Notes: generated from the letters alone by a model not told the origin. A stretch of 64,000 bases of DNA from Deltaproteobacteria bacterium (GCA_019307815.1 JAFDIV010000018.1:1-64000), one strand, 5' to 3'. Positions 8,151-17,650 are shown, counted from the first letter of the stretch. Made by a program: numbers and translations.

Positions 8151-8177
8151 ATATTCAAAAGAATATTTGAAATATTC
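8151..8177. promoter_or_regulatory. Lrp/AsnC-type operator, two overlapping palindromes
   Basis: GAATATTTGAAATATTC (8161-8177) is a perfect palindrome around one base, and ATATTCAAAAGAATAT (8151-8166) is a second perfect palindrome sharing its left half. Both resemble the A/T-rich dyads bound by Lrp/AsnC dimers. The sites lie at and just after the predicted RNA start of the regulator gene. Confidence 0.7.
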
Positions 8178-8179
8178 CA

Positions 8180-8208
8180 TAAATAATCGAAGAAAATATT
8201 ATTGTCAA
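8180..8208 (-). promoter_or_regulatory. Sigma-70 promoter of the AsnC-panB operon
   Basis: On the minus strand a perfect TTGACA (8208-8203) is followed after 17 bases by TATTTA (8185-8180). The RNA would start near 8173, inside the operator. The bases 8209-8394 show no gene. Confidence 0.75.
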
Positions 8209-8394
8209 GGGTTTTTTGGCAATTTCTATCGTGGATATCCAATGGTGCCTAACTTCATGTTCTAGGGTGCGGTGCTCAATTTCCCCATAGGTAGGAAATG
8301 GTTTGAAGCTGAAAGAGGCACTACGATTGTATTGAAGTGAGCAATGAAGCCCCCGCAGGCCGAGGAAGGACGAGAGTAAGAAAGGTGAAAATCT

Positions 8395-10068
8395 TTATTC
8401 CTTTTCCAATGAGATGGCCCCGCGTGGACACTCTTTAACACATATGCCACAGCCCTTGCAGTGATCGTAGTCAATCTGGGGATGCCCAGTTTCCGGGTCC
8501 ACCTTTATGGCCAAATCCGGGCAATATTCGTAACATTTTAGGCAAGAATTACACCAGCCACACTGAAAACATCGCCTGGCTGACAAAATATTTTGACGTT
8601 CAGTAAGGCCTTCTTCTAGGGATGACGGTTTAATCCGAGGGAACTTCTTGAAATAGCTCAAATTTAGCTCTTGAACTCGAACAACATTACCTAGCGGCCT
8701 ATAATTCATTCTGTAAGCTTCAAAGGACAGTACACCAAGCCTACCCGCTGCAAATCTCATAATTTCTTCAAATGGCCCTTTGCGCAAGCATAGGTCCAGG
8801 CTCATTGCTGCTTGCTTTCCTTTTGCAATGTGGCGCACAATAGTTCTTTCAGGACCTTTGTCCCTATCCGTTTTTGGAGATGTTTTAAGGAATTGTTTTG
8901 CATCTACTACTATCAGTCCCGTCTCTTGCACCACCGGAGGCACCATATCCATATGTGCCCTTTCTGGTGATGCGATGATCACCGCATCGGCCCTATATTC
9001 AAAACTCCTCCCTTGTGCTGACTCAGGTACACCCTTTTGCAAATCGGACAGTTCTGGCGTCTCCCCTCTAAGGCACATCAAACCATTTATCTTCTCTCCT
9101 TCCTGAATCAGGGCAAAGGGGGCATGTCCAAACTCAAGCGTTATCCCACTTTTTTCAGCACCCTCCAGTTCTTGTGCCATTTCCGGGGCTTCTCTGCCCG
9201 AGAAAGGGAGCAAAACAGCCGGCTGCCCTCCAATCTCTTTGACAATCCTGGCTACCCTCAGTGCCCGACGCCCGCTTCCTGCTATGGCCACCTTTCCCTG
9301 AACTGATGGATGCTTGCCCTCCTTGACCATCCTTTCAATTTCTTCAGCCCGATAAACGGAGGGCTGACGGGGCTCTCCGAAAGCCTCAAGGATTTCAGGG
9401 TTCCTCCCACCAGGAGATATATAGACTGCCTCAAATTCCTCTGCCAGACGATGGTAATAGTCTCCTTCCACTGAAATATTCGTTTTAATGTTTATCCCAA
9501 TGCCCAAGACCCTTTTTACTTCATTTTCCAGGTGCTCTTTGCTCAGACGTGGGTCCATTGCTGCCAGATCGAAGATCCTAAGATAGGGCCCTGGCTCGCA
9601 GATCGTAACCCTGTGGCCAAGTAGGGCAAGGAAATAGGCGCATGACAATCCTGCGATATCACTCCCTAGAACCCCCACATGGTGAGCACAAAGACCTAGC
9701 TTTTCTTTTTCCGGCGAGATTTCCTTTCCGACCAGCTTAGATAGGGAAAACTCTATGTCTTGAATGGATACAGGCTCATCAAATTGTCTCCGGTTGCATA
9801 CTCTCTCGCAGGGGTGAAAACAGACCCTCCCACATATTCCAGGGAAAGGATTTTCCTTTCTAATTTTATTATATGCTTGATCAAAAGCCCCTTGGCTATT
9901 AAGGGCCATGATGGCCGGGATATTTTCTCCTAATGGGCATGCCTCGCTGCAAGGGGCACGTCTGTTTACTAGGACCGGTCTTTCAAATCTCCAGGTTCCC
10001 GTTTGATTTGGTGTTGTGGGTATATTTGCAGCGGCCATGGGAGGGGCAGTGGTAACCGATTGGCTCAT
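8395..10068 (-). CDS. FAD-type oxidoreductase / ferredoxin subunit of the 2-ketoacid oxidoreductase operon
   Basis: A 557-residue GltD-like protein. An N-terminal cysteine-rich domain (residues about 38-95, CSEACP, CGRVCFHPCERVC) is of the type that binds 4Fe-4S clusters. A Rossmann FAD domain follows, but its nucleotide motif reads VLGSDIAGLS where active enzymes have GSGPAG, and the second motif reads IAGSGRRALRVARI, so cofactor binding may be altered. The C-terminus carries a CFQCGWCNSCLKCYEYCP stretch and CKGCGICVKECP, i.e. two or more 4Fe-4S clusters. It overlaps the gamma subunit gene by four bases and probably acts as the electron outlet (delta-like subunit) of that enzyme. Confidence 0.85.
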   Translation of the reverse strand: MSQSVTTAPPMAAANIPTTPNQTGTWRFERPVLVNRRAPCSEACPLGENIPAIMALNSQGAFDQAYNKIRKENPFPGICGRVCFHPCERVCNRRQFDEPVSIQDIEFSLSKLVGKEISPEKEKLGLCAHHVGVLGSDIAGLSCAYFLALLGHRVTICEPGPYLRIFDLAAMDPRLSKEHLENEVKRVLGIGINIKTNISVEGDYYHRLAEEFEAVYISPGGRNPEILEAFGEPRQPSVYRAEEIERMVKEGKHPSVQGKVAIAGSGRRALRVARIVKEIGGQPAVLLPFSGREAPEMAQELEGAEKSGITLEFGHAPFALIQEGEKINGLMCLRGETPELSDLQKGVPESAQGRSFEYRADAVIIASPERAHMDMVPPVVQETGLIVVDAKQFLKTSPKTDRDKGPERTIVRHIAKGKQAAMSLDLCLRKGPFEEIMRFAAGRLGVLSFEAYRMNYRPLGNVVRVQELNLSYFKKFPRIKPSSLEEGLTERQNILSARRCFQCGWCNSCLKCYEYCPDLAIKVDPETGHPQIDYDHCKGCGICVKECPRGAISLEKE

Positions 10069-10619
10069 AAAAGGACCTCCTTGACTTTCACATAAGCCTC
10101 TCTGGCAGCGGCCACATTTTCCTTCTTCTTTATGGGCACTAGCTCATCTATGGCCCTGGTTATATTATCCAGATCAATCAGCCCTGAGGCCTTTGCAAAA
10201 GCGCCCACCATTGCAGTATTGACTATGGAAAAAGAGGTTGTCCTAAGATTCAGGCCTTGGGCGATGCTGGTTGCATCCACAACAAAAACTCTTTGCCTGA
10301 GGCTTAACTTCGGGCCTTGGGTTGAGGGAGACCAATTCACAATTACCGAGACCTCAGGCTTTACACCATCCATGACCGTGTTGTTAACCAAATTAGAATC
10401 AAATATAATCAGCCAGTCAGGCTGTGTTATTCCATAACGAAGGGTAATTTCTTTGGCGTCAACCCTGAGGAATGCGGCTACGGGCGCTCCCCTTCTTTCT
10501 GCTCCAAAGGAAGGGAAAGATTGGACCCACTTACCTGTTCTAAAAAAGGCGGCGGCAAGAATTTGCGAGGCCAAAACAACCCCTTGCCCTCCCCTGCCTG
10601 AAAGCTTTATTTCGATCAT
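10065..10619 (-). CDS. porG: 2-ketoacid:ferredoxin oxidoreductase, gamma subunit
   Basis: A 184-residue subunit of the pyruvate/2-oxoacid:ferredoxin oxidoreductase family, which oxidatively decarboxylates 2-oxo acids to acyl-CoA. The family opening SGRGGQGVVLASQILA (residues 7-22) and FPSFGAERRGAPV (36-48) are clear. It overlaps both its neighbours by one to four bases, showing tight translational coupling with the beta subunit. The substrate (pyruvate, 2-oxobutyrate, branched-chain) is not determined by these motifs. Confidence 0.9.
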   Translation of the reverse strand: MIEIKLSGRGGQGVVLASQILAAAFFRTGKWVQSFPSFGAERRGAPVAAFLRVDAKEITLRYGITQPDWLIIFDSNLVNNTVMDGVKPEVSVIVNWSPSTQGPKLSLRQRVFVVDATSIAQGLNLRTTSFSIVNTAMVGAFAKASGLIDLDNITRAIDELVPIKKKENVAAAREAYVKVKEVLL

Positions 10620-11509
10620 CAGTGCCTCCCATCACCTCTGGCTGCCAACATTTCCAGCTCAAACCAGTATTCGTCCACCTTTTCCTGGATATGAGAGATG
10701 TCCTTCTCTGATAACCCTCTAAATCGACCCTGGGAGATTAGGTACTCGTTAACAGGGATTTTTGTACCCATAGGGCTCAACCGATATTCCTTTCCATGGA
10801 TAATTTCAAAAAGAGGAAAAATTCTGGAAAGCACAGCGCTGCGGCCAAGGCGAATGGTGTCGCTGGCCGGATAGAGCCAGCCAGTTGGGCAAGGGACAAG
10901 GATATGTATGAATCGAAATCCCTTAATCCCCTTGGCCTTTCTTATTTTTTTCTTAAGATCTTCAGGGTATGAAACTGATGCTGTGGCAATGTAAGGGATT
11001 TCATGGGCTGCCATAATGGCCGTTATTCTCTTTTTCGGGCGGTTTTCAAGTGATTCCAAAGGGGTAGTGGTTGTCCAGGCCCCCAGGGGAGTACCCGAGC
11101 TCCTTTGAACGCCTGTGTTCATATAGGCTTCGTTGTCATAGCAGACGTAGATAATGTCATCGTTTCGCTCTGCAGCACCTGATAAAGACTGCAAGCCAAT
11201 ATCAAATGTCCCTCCATCTCCTGCCCAAGCAAGCACATTAATAGAGCCCTTACCCATCATATCAAAACCGGCCTTTAGGCCTGCTGCCGTGGCTGCTGCA
11301 GTGCCAAAGGAGCAATGGAAAAAGGGCACCTTGGATATGGTTTGTGGGTAGGAGCCAGCCACTACAGACCCGCAGCCAGCCGTGGTTATGACGGCCGTGT
11401 TTTTACCCAAGGCCTTGAGCACATGGCGAAATGCTATCATTAATCCACAGCCAGGGCATGCAAAGCTACCAGGATAGATCAACTCCTCCTTGGCATGAAA
11501 TTTTGCCAT
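10619..11509 (-). CDS. porB: 2-ketoacid:ferredoxin oxidoreductase, beta (TPP) subunit
   Basis: The catalytic thiamine-diphosphate subunit, about 296 residues. The family's cluster cysteines CPGCG (18-22) and GCGS (45-48), the TPP-binding GDGGTFDIGLQSLSGA (97-112) and YDNEAYMNTG (124-133) are present. GGGGG ATTGAGC precedes ATG 11509, which follows the alpha stop directly, so I use it rather than the upstream ATG at 11527. It is part of the MmgE-TRAP-LarA operon, suggesting that the catabolic route there ends in a 2-oxo acid. Confidence 0.92.
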   Translation of the reverse strand: MAKFHAKEELIYPGSFACPGCGLMIAFRHVLKALGKNTAVITTAGCGSVVAGSYPQTISKVPFFHCSFGTAAATAAGLKAGFDMMGKGSINVLAWAGDGGTFDIGLQSLSGAAERNDDIIYVCYDNEAYMNTGVQRSSGTPLGAWTTTTPLESLENRPKKRITAIMAAHEIPYIATASVSYPEDLKKKIRKAKGIKGFRFIHILVPCPTGWLYPASDTIRLGRSAVLSRIFPLFEIIHGKEYRLSPMGTKIPVNEYLISQGRFRGLSEKDISHIQEKVDEYWFELEMLAARGDGRH

Positions 11510-11511
11510 GC

Positions 11512-12657
11512 TCAATCCCCCATCCATATAGTTTCACCGGTGAGATTTCCTCCCTCCCTGACCCTTTGCACCAAGCGGTCCAAATCCTCAATGGTTACAT
11601 CAACCCCTCCTATGCCCCCTATAGCACTAATAACAGGAATTTTTTGCCCTGTTTCGTAAAGGACAGCCCTTATCTCTTGCGAAAAGATACCCCCGCTACC
11701 TGGTGACAGGTTACGATCAATGACCACGGCCTTCTTGAGGCCCTTAAGGGCCATTGTTAGCTCCCTTCTAGGGAAGGGGCGAAACAGCCGTATCTTGATT
11801 AGACCGACGCCCTTTTCCTTTCCAGCCTGCTCAACAAAGGCCCTGGCTGTGCCTGACAAGGTCCCATTTGTAATGAGGGCAATCTCTTTCCCTTTTGTGT
11901 CAAAAGGTTCTACGGCCCGGTATCTTCTCTTGAAATACCTATAGAATTGGCCGCAAATCTTTTGGAAATGGCTTAAGGCATGATCCATATCATCTTGAAT
12001 GCGCTTTCTTAGCCCGAAAAGCACCGTCGGACTCACTCCCCCTCCAAATGTGAAGGGATTTTTCGGGTCCATTTTGTATTTGGCCTTCCGTGGGGGGAGG
12101 AATCTGTCCACATCAGCTTGATCGGGAATATCCACTGGCTCTGAGTAATGGGAAAGGAGAAAGCCGTCCATACAGATCATGGTTGGCATCAGCGTTTTCT
12201 CTGCAAGCTTAAAGGCAATCAAGATGTTATCTAGTGCCTCTTGGGCTGTTTCACAGTACATTTGTATGCAGCCCGTGTCGCGTTGGGAAAGGCTATCGTT
12301 ATGGTCAATCCCTAATGACCAAGGAGCCGCCATAGATCGATTCACGTTTACAATAACAACAGGGAGCCGGGCCCCCGAGGCCCAGTGTAACAGCTCGTGC
12401 ATAAGGGCTAGTCCTTGAGAAGAAGTGGCAGTGAAGACCCTAGCACCGGCTAGAGATCCGCCTATGCAGGCAGCTAGGGCAGAGGTTTCGGATTCCACTT
12501 TGATATAATGGGCGTTAAGTTCTCCTCTGGCTACATATGATGCCAGTTTTTCCGCAACACTGGTCTGAGGGGTAATTGGATAGGCTGCCACCACTTGTGG
12601 CTTGGCCATTTTGGCAGCCATGGCTGCAGCGTCGTTCCCAGTCATTAGTTGTCTCAT
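11512..12657 (-). CDS. porA: 2-ketoacid:ferredoxin oxidoreductase, alpha subunit
   Basis: About 381 residues, with the PorA/VorA opening MTGNDAAAMAAKMAKPQVVA then AYPITPQT, an active-site threonine-containing loop VESETSALAACIGGSLAG and the region NVNRSMAAPWSLGIDHND. The ATG at 12657 is preceded by GGCGAGG at good spacing; an upstream TTG at 12675 is less likely. It begins the four-gene oxidoreductase block (alpha, beta, gamma, FAD/Fe-S). It probably forms a heteromeric cytoplasmic enzyme with the next three gene products and reduces ferredoxin. Confidence 0.92.
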   Translation of the reverse strand: MRQLMTGNDAAAMAAKMAKPQVVAAYPITPQTSVAEKLASYVARGELNAHYIKVESETSALAACIGGSLAGARVFTATSSQGLALMHELLHWASGARLPVVIVNVNRSMAAPWSLGIDHNDSLSQRDTGCIQMYCETAQEALDNILIAFKLAEKTLMPTMICMDGFLLSHYSEPVDIPDQADVDRFLPPRKAKYKMDPKNPFTFGGGVSPTVLFGLRKRIQDDMDHALSHFQKICGQFYRYFKRRYRAVEPFDTKGKEIALITNGTLSGTARAFVEQAGKEKGVGLIKIRLFRPFPRRELTMALKGLKKAVVIDRNLSPGSGGIFSQEIRAVLYETGQKIPVISAIGGIGGVDVTIEDLDRLVQRVREGGNLTGETIWMGD

Positions 12658-12716
12658 CCTATCCTCGCCTATCAAAAATTATCAGGGTTGGAGACAAGTC
12701 CCTGTTTCTTGTCTTT

Positions 12717-14024
12717 TTATTCCTCCAAGAGGTAAAACGGCTCTGGGATTATGGGAAAAACATAGCCTCCTGCAGGAATTATGTTGACTGAAGCCTCTTT
12801 AATCCTCGCGCTTTCCTTGCTTAAGGCTATATTTAAATCAGGCGAATACTCGCAACCCATGGCCTCTGCAGCATCCCTAAGTACGTCATGCCCCACCAAG
12901 ACCAGATTAAATCGCTTTATGATTGAAATAATCAGGATGATTGCCATGTTGAAATCCATGGCAGCCCTTTCTATAAGGGGCTCATGGCGTCTTAGTTTAT
13001 CGAGGGGATTTGCTTTACCTTGATTGTTCCAGTCGGCCCTAACCTTTTTTACGGCATTGAGGAAAAAATCAGGGAGTGGTTCCATCAGCTCTGTGACCAG
13101 GACAATAGCTCCACCGTCCTTTGTCACCATGGCAGCAGGCATAAGGGCCTTCATTATTTGCACCCCCTCATCATAAGGATAAGAAGATACCAGTGTTACA
13201 TCTGCCTGGCGGGCAACCGGTACGCCCAACTGGCGGGTTTGCCTATCAATACCTTGGTAGAAGACCTCGAGCATATCGCCAGCAAGGACCTCATAAATTT
13301 GCCCCATTGTGTCTACAAGACACTGTACGACAAAGTTCATTTTGGCCAGTTTTGCAATCTCAATGGTCTCCTCTAAAAATGGGTTGTCCTGAACAATCCC
13401 GACCCTTGCCTTGTGGTGCAGGACATTCTTCATATGATGTTGACGAATGGTGTTAAAATCACAGATGCCTGGCATTATGTTCTTTGGTCCACCACCGAAT
13501 CCATTATGAACGTGTGGAATTATTGATCCGATAGCAATTTTAATATCTGCCCTGGCTACCGTTGCATTAAATGATACAGGGCCGTAACCTGGGACCTCAC
13601 CCATCACCACAAGGTCAGGGGACCGGGCATCGTGGTTTTGGACATGATAAGTTTTTGCCACCTCACCTCCGATCCGCTCGTCAATCTCTGCCTGGTTCAT
13701 GGACCGGTGTGTGCCGACTCCTATAACGATATCCACGTTTTTCCTAGGAACACCTTGTTTATTTATTACTTCCAAAAGCCCAGGCAATAAATCCTTAACC
13801 GGGGTATGCCGAGTTAAGTCATCCACCACGACCGCAACCTTTGATTCAGGCCTTAACATGTCTTCCAGTCGAGGTGAACCAATGGGGTTGTCCAGTGCCT
13901 TTTTCATTAATTGTAGGGGTGAGGCATGTGTTGTGGCCGGTTCCTTGAAGATGGTCTGAATTATTTTCCATACCGGAGGAAGATCAACACGAAGATCACC
14001 CTTTTTTTGTAACAGTTTGATCAT
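12717..14024 (-). CDS. LarA-family (lactate racemase-like) protein
   Basis: A 435-residue member of the LarA family, whose founding enzyme is a nickel-pincer lactate racemase. The family marks are DDLTRHTP (68-75), GTHR (104-107), QNHDARSP (129-136) and IPHVHNGFGGGPKNIMPG (179-196), the last holding the lysine (Lys191) expected to bear the pincer cofactor and two histidines. GAGGT lies eight bases before the ATG. No larB, larC or larE cofactor genes are in the window. Given neighbours for transport and a 2-oxo acid oxidoreductase, it may racemise or epimerise a 2-hydroxy acid. Confidence 0.88.
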   Translation of the reverse strand: MIKLLQKKGDLRVDLPPVWKIIQTIFKEPATTHASPLQLMKKALDNPIGSPRLEDMLRPESKVAVVVDDLTRHTPVKDLLPGLLEVINKQGVPRKNVDIVIGVGTHRSMNQAEIDERIGGEVAKTYHVQNHDARSPDLVVMGEVPGYGPVSFNATVARADIKIAIGSIIPHVHNGFGGGPKNIMPGICDFNTIRQHHMKNVLHHKARVGIVQDNPFLEETIEIAKLAKMNFVVQCLVDTMGQIYEVLAGDMLEVFYQGIDRQTRQLGVPVARQADVTLVSSYPYDEGVQIMKALMPAAMVTKDGGAIVLVTELMEPLPDFFLNAVKKVRADWNNQGKANPLDKLRRHEPLIERAAMDFNMAIILIISIIKRFNLVLVGHDVLRDAAEAMGCEYSPDLNIALSKESARIKEASVNIIPAGGYVFPIIPEPFYLLEE

Positions 14025-14072
14025 GGCTAATTACCTCTTTTTTATCAATTTGTGGTTGCGGTCAATTGCCAC

Positions 14073-15350
14073 TTATTGCAAAAGCCGCGTCAATCCCAGG
14101 GAGATCCAGGGAACATAGGTGACCAAGAACAAAACCCCATAGATGAGGACCAGGAAGGGGAGGACAGACCGGCTTACCTCTATTATGTCTTTGTGAGTAA
14201 TACCAGAAGACACAAACAGGTTGACGCCGAAAGGGGGCGTCAGGAAGGCCACCTCTATGTTGAGCACCATAATAATCCCAAAATGAATAGGGTCGACACC
14301 AAACTTTTGAAGCAGGGGGTAAAACACAGGGCCCAGAACAAGCATGGCAGAGACCACATCCATGAAGCATCCCATTATGAGCAGCCCAATATTTACAAAT
14401 AGAAGAAACAGGTACTTGTTGTTTATGAACTCCAGTAGAAACTCAGCTACCCTTAGAGGGATTTGATCAACGCTGAAATAATAGGAAAGGACCGACGTAT
14501 TGGCGATAATGAACAGAAGCATTGAGGAGGTCAGAATAGATTCTTTAAGTACTGGTATCAGGTCTCGAGGTTTAAGGCTTTTATGTATCACTAGCTCTAC
14601 AAAGAGGGCGTAGACAAAGGCAACCGCTGCTGCCTCTGTGGCAGTGAAAAGCCCAGAATAGATTCCGCCCAGTACCAGGATGGGCATAAATAGGCCCCAG
14701 ATTCCCTCCCTAAACGCAGTCTTTATCTCTGACATTGATAGTCGGCTTGGGGTACGCCATCTGTTCTTCCGTGCCTGGAGGTAGGAATAAATGATCAAGG
14801 TACCGCCTAAAATGCCACCGGGCAGGAAGCCGGCCATGAACTGTTTTGTTACCGAGACTCCCATGACTACTGCCCATATGATCATGGGGATGCTGGGAGG
14901 TATTAAAATCCCTAAAGATCCTGCTGAAGTCAGTAGTCCTATGGAAAAGCGGGAGTTGTATCCACTCTGGATAAGGGCTGGTATCATGATGGATCCTATT
15001 GCCACCACTGTAGCGGGTGAGGATCCTGAGACAGCAGCAAAAAACATGCATATGAGAACTGAGGTGATAGCCAGCCCACCTGTGAATCCCCCTACAAGGG
15101 CTTGCCCGATTCTGACTAATCTGGAGGCCAAAGTCCCTCGCGTCATAATAGCGCCAGCTACAATGAAGAAAACAACCGCCTGAAGCAGATCATATTCAGA
15201 GCCCTGATAGAGCTGTTGAAAGACCGTCTGGGGAGGGATAAAGGTGAAAATGGTTACACACGCAGTAGCTGCAAGACCCATTACAATGGCAAGGGGAATA
15301 CCCATGACCATCAGTAGTACTAAGCCCCCGATTACGAAAGGTGTCGTCAC
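14073..15350 (-). CDS. dctM: TRAP transporter large permease (DctM-like)
   Basis: A 425-residue inner-membrane protein with about 12 hydrophobic segments, the sodium-driven transport subunit of a TRAP importer for organic acids. Characteristic regions include VMGIPLAIVMGLAA near the start, FIVAGAIMTRGTLASRLVR (about 61-79) and FMDVVSAMLVLGPVFYPLL in the C-terminal half. It overlaps the small permease by four bases. Its partner binding protein upstream is frameshifted. Confidence 0.95.
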   Translation of the reverse strand: MTTPFVIGGLVLLMVMGIPLAIVMGLAATACVTIFTFIPPQTVFQQLYQGSEYDLLQAVVFFIVAGAIMTRGTLASRLVRIGQALVGGFTGGLAITSVLICMFFAAVSGSSPATVVAIGSIMIPALIQSGYNSRFSIGLLTSAGSLGILIPPSIPMIIWAVVMGVSVTKQFMAGFLPGGILGGTLIIYSYLQARKNRWRTPSRLSMSEIKTAFREGIWGLFMPILVLGGIYSGLFTATEAAAVAFVYALFVELVIHKSLKPRDLIPVLKESILTSSMLLFIIANTSVLSYYFSVDQIPLRVAEFLLEFINNKYLFLLFVNIGLLIMGCFMDVVSAMLVLGPVFYPLLQKFGVDPIHFGIIMVLNIEVAFLTPPFGVNLFVSSGITHKDIIEVSRSVLPFLVLIYGVLFLVTYVPWISLGLTRLLQ

Positions 15351-15850
15351 TCGGATCCCTCCCCAGAGTTTCTTTTCAGAAGTGCTGAAAAGATGTGATA
15401 GCTTTTATAAAGACTCCTTACACCTATGAGGGCCATACCAATGCAAACAACAAAATAGAGATAGTGTTTGGGGATCCTGAGCGTGGGAGTAAAATGAGGA
15501 TGTGCTACCATCAGCCTTATAAGGGTTGACCCGAAAAAAATGATCAAGGCCGCATAAGCGGCGATGATCAGGTGATTTACTGCATCCAGTAGGCCCAAGA
15601 GAGGTTCTCGAAGAGTATTTTTCAAAACATCCACGCATATATGGCTTCCATACTTGATAGCAAGGCTTGCTCCGAAAAATGTCAATAGGACCACTTCTAT
15701 GTGAACAAGTTCAGCAAGCCAGGTAATGGCCGAATGGAAGAGATACCGCATTACAACCTGCACAAATATTGAAATCCCCATTTGTAGCACCATAAGGCAG
15801 AGCACATGTTCTTCCACTCTCCCTATATGGCGCAAAAGCTTTTTGCCCAT
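15347..15850 (-). CDS. dctQ: TRAP transporter small permease (DctQ-like)
   Basis: A 167-residue protein with four hydrophobic helices, typical of the DctQ subunit that pairs with DctM. The segment after the second helix (LAIKYGSHICVDVL, about 61-74) matches the conserved amphipathic region with G-x-H and D. The ATG is followed by a positively charged start (MGKKLLRHIG). It lies between the binding protein (106 bases away) and DctM (four-base overlap). Confidence 0.92.
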   Translation of the reverse strand: MGKKLLRHIGRVEEHVLCLMVLQMGISIFVQVVMRYLFHSAITWLAELVHIEVVLLTFFGASLAIKYGSHICVDVLKNTLREPLLGLLDAVNHLIIAAYAALIIFFGSTLIRLMVAHPHFTPTLRIPKHYLYFVVCIGMALIGVRSLYKSYHIFSALLKRNSGEGSE

Positions 15851-15956
15851 TTTCAGGATCCCTTTACTCTAGCATTCTGCTGTGTCCCTTTTCCTCCACA
15901 GAATAGCCTTAAAAGGCATAGCCAAATACCGCGGCAAAGCCCTACTGCTCTTCATA

Positions 15957-16963
15957 TCACCTTGTCCTATATTCTTTCAGAAACGCAATGGCCTGATCAT
16001 AAAGGTCAGTCCCTACTTTCTGGCGCCATTTTTTATGAACCGAGGCAACTGCTTTTCTGAAGCGGGCCAGTTCTTCATCGGTTACGTAATTGATAATTAC
16101 GCCCTTTTTCTTAAGATCGGGCATGACCACGGTTGCATCTTCCTGCCGAATCTTGGCTGTATGCCACTTGGCTGCCTCTTTCATTCCTTTAATAACAATA
16201 GCCCTTAAGTCGGGGCTTAACCTATCAAGAAATTTTTGGCTTGCCACATATACTATTGGATTCATGCCAAGCTTGCACAGGGACATGTACTTTATAACTT
16301 CATACACCTTTGCGCCCCAGCATTCGTTTGGGGTAATATCTATTCCATCAATAACCCCTCGCTGAAGCGCGCTAAAGACCTCTGGCCAGGGCAATGTTAT
16401 AGGGCTAGCGCCCATTGCCTTGTAAGTATCGAGAAAGAGTTCATTAGGGATAACCCTCCATTTGTATTTTCCCATGTCTTCTATTTTGGTTACTGGTCCT
16501 TTGCGGTTGAGAAAGGCCTTAAACCCGTGATCTGCAATACCTCCCATAAACAAACCCTTGGGCTTGAATTGCGAGGCGATTTTTTCCCTATAGGGCTGTT
16601 TATCAAGGCGTACATTTCTTCTTCTTTATTAAACATGAAAGGAAGAGAAACAACTGCCACCTGAGGTACAAACTCTGTCAAAGCCGGCCCTGCCACGGAG
16701 GTCATTTCTAGGGTTCCTACTTGAAGGGCTTCTAGCATCTGCAAATGGCTTCCCAGTTGTCCTTTTGGATGAACTGAACATTTAATTCTTCCGCCTGATT
16801 CCCTTTCCACATACTGAGCAAAGTATACAGCAGCCTTGTGTTGGGCATGCATAGGTGGAGCAACATGGCCGAATCTCATGCGGATCACTTTGCCAGCAAA
16901 TGCCTGGGAGCTTAGCAAAAACAAAAACAAGAGCCCTGTGAATACGATGGTTCCTTTCCTCAT
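15957..16963 (-). pseudogene. dctP: TRAP transporter binding protein (DctP) split by a frameshift
   Basis: Two frames together encode one complete DctP. The first, starting at 16963 after GGAGG, has a signal peptide (KGTIVFTGLLFLFLLSSQAFA) and the family opening RFGHVAPPMHAQHKAAVYFA, and loses the frame at about 16586-16597. The second frame resumes there as YREKIASQFKPKGLFMGGI and runs to the normal end at 15957. Adding one base (for example a C in the CCC run) joins them seamlessly as INSPYREKIASQF. No other lesion is visible, so the break is either a recent mutation or a sequencing error; the transporter is otherwise intact. Confidence 0.85.
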
Positions 16964-17038
16964 GATTAACCTCCTCTCTAAGATAGTTGGTTGACAATTA
17001 TGAGGCATAAGATATAGCTCTTGCCCCTGAGTCCCGAG

Positions 17039-17650
17039 TTATCCATCACTCAGGAAAAGCCCTATGTAGTGTATTTTTTGCTTTATTTCGATTGAATGCG
17101 GGAAGTGAGCGTCGTAAAAAATGGAGTCTCCGGCTCGGAGTTCATATTTTTTGTTTCCAACTGTAACTACAGCTCTACCTTTTGTTAGATAGGCCCATTC
17201 AAAGCCTTTGTTGGTATGTGGGTGGATAACCAGGCCAGTGTCTAGTTCTGCTGAAGTGATTGTGATTCGATCAGAGATAAGACCCCTAGGTGCTAAAATT
17301 TTGATTCCGCTTTCAGGATCCATGATACCGTTTAATTCCTTCTCCCTGATGACCACAACCTTAGGCTCGCCCTCTTTGATCAGCGACTCAATGGGTTTTT
17401 TGAGATGGAAGGAAATTTCTGCGAGGTTGACAATTGAGGGGGCAGTCGCTCCTGTCTCTATCCTATGAAGGGTCATTTTGCTAATACCTACTTTTTTGGC
17501 AAGGGCCTCCAGGGAGAGCCCAAGGCGCTTCCTTTCCGCCCGGATCTTGGCCCCGATTCTTTTCAAGAGTTCTTGTTGGTTCGGAACAGAGGATTTTTTT
17601 CCTTTCTTACTTTGCTTTGATCGGGAAGCCATGTGTTCGTCCTTTTTCAT
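17039..17650 (-). CDS. XRE-family regulator with C-terminal cupin domain
   Basis: A 203-residue regulator. Basic tail at residues 1-25, helix-turn-helix at about 32-85 (ERKRLGLSLEALAKKVGISK then MTLHRIETG), and a cupin sensor domain at about 125-200 with metal-type residues in IHPHTNKGFEWAYLTKG and DAHFPHSIE. Such proteins usually repress catabolic or transport operons and sense a small ligand in the cupin. The ATG at 17650 overlaps the MmgE stop; ATG 17632 with AAGGA upstream is a possible alternative. The inverted repeat at 19058-19073 in the operon promoter is a likely target. Confidence 0.9.
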   Translation of the reverse strand: MKKDEHMASRSKQSKKGKKSSVPNQQELLKRIGAKIRAERKRLGLSLEALAKKVGISKMTLHRIETGATAPSIVNLAEISFHLKKPIESLIKEGEPKVVVIREKELNGIMDPESGIKILAPRGLISDRITITSAELDTGLVIHPHTNKGFEWAYLTKGRAVVTVGNKKYELRAGDSIFYDAHFPHSIEIKQKIHYIGLFLSDG

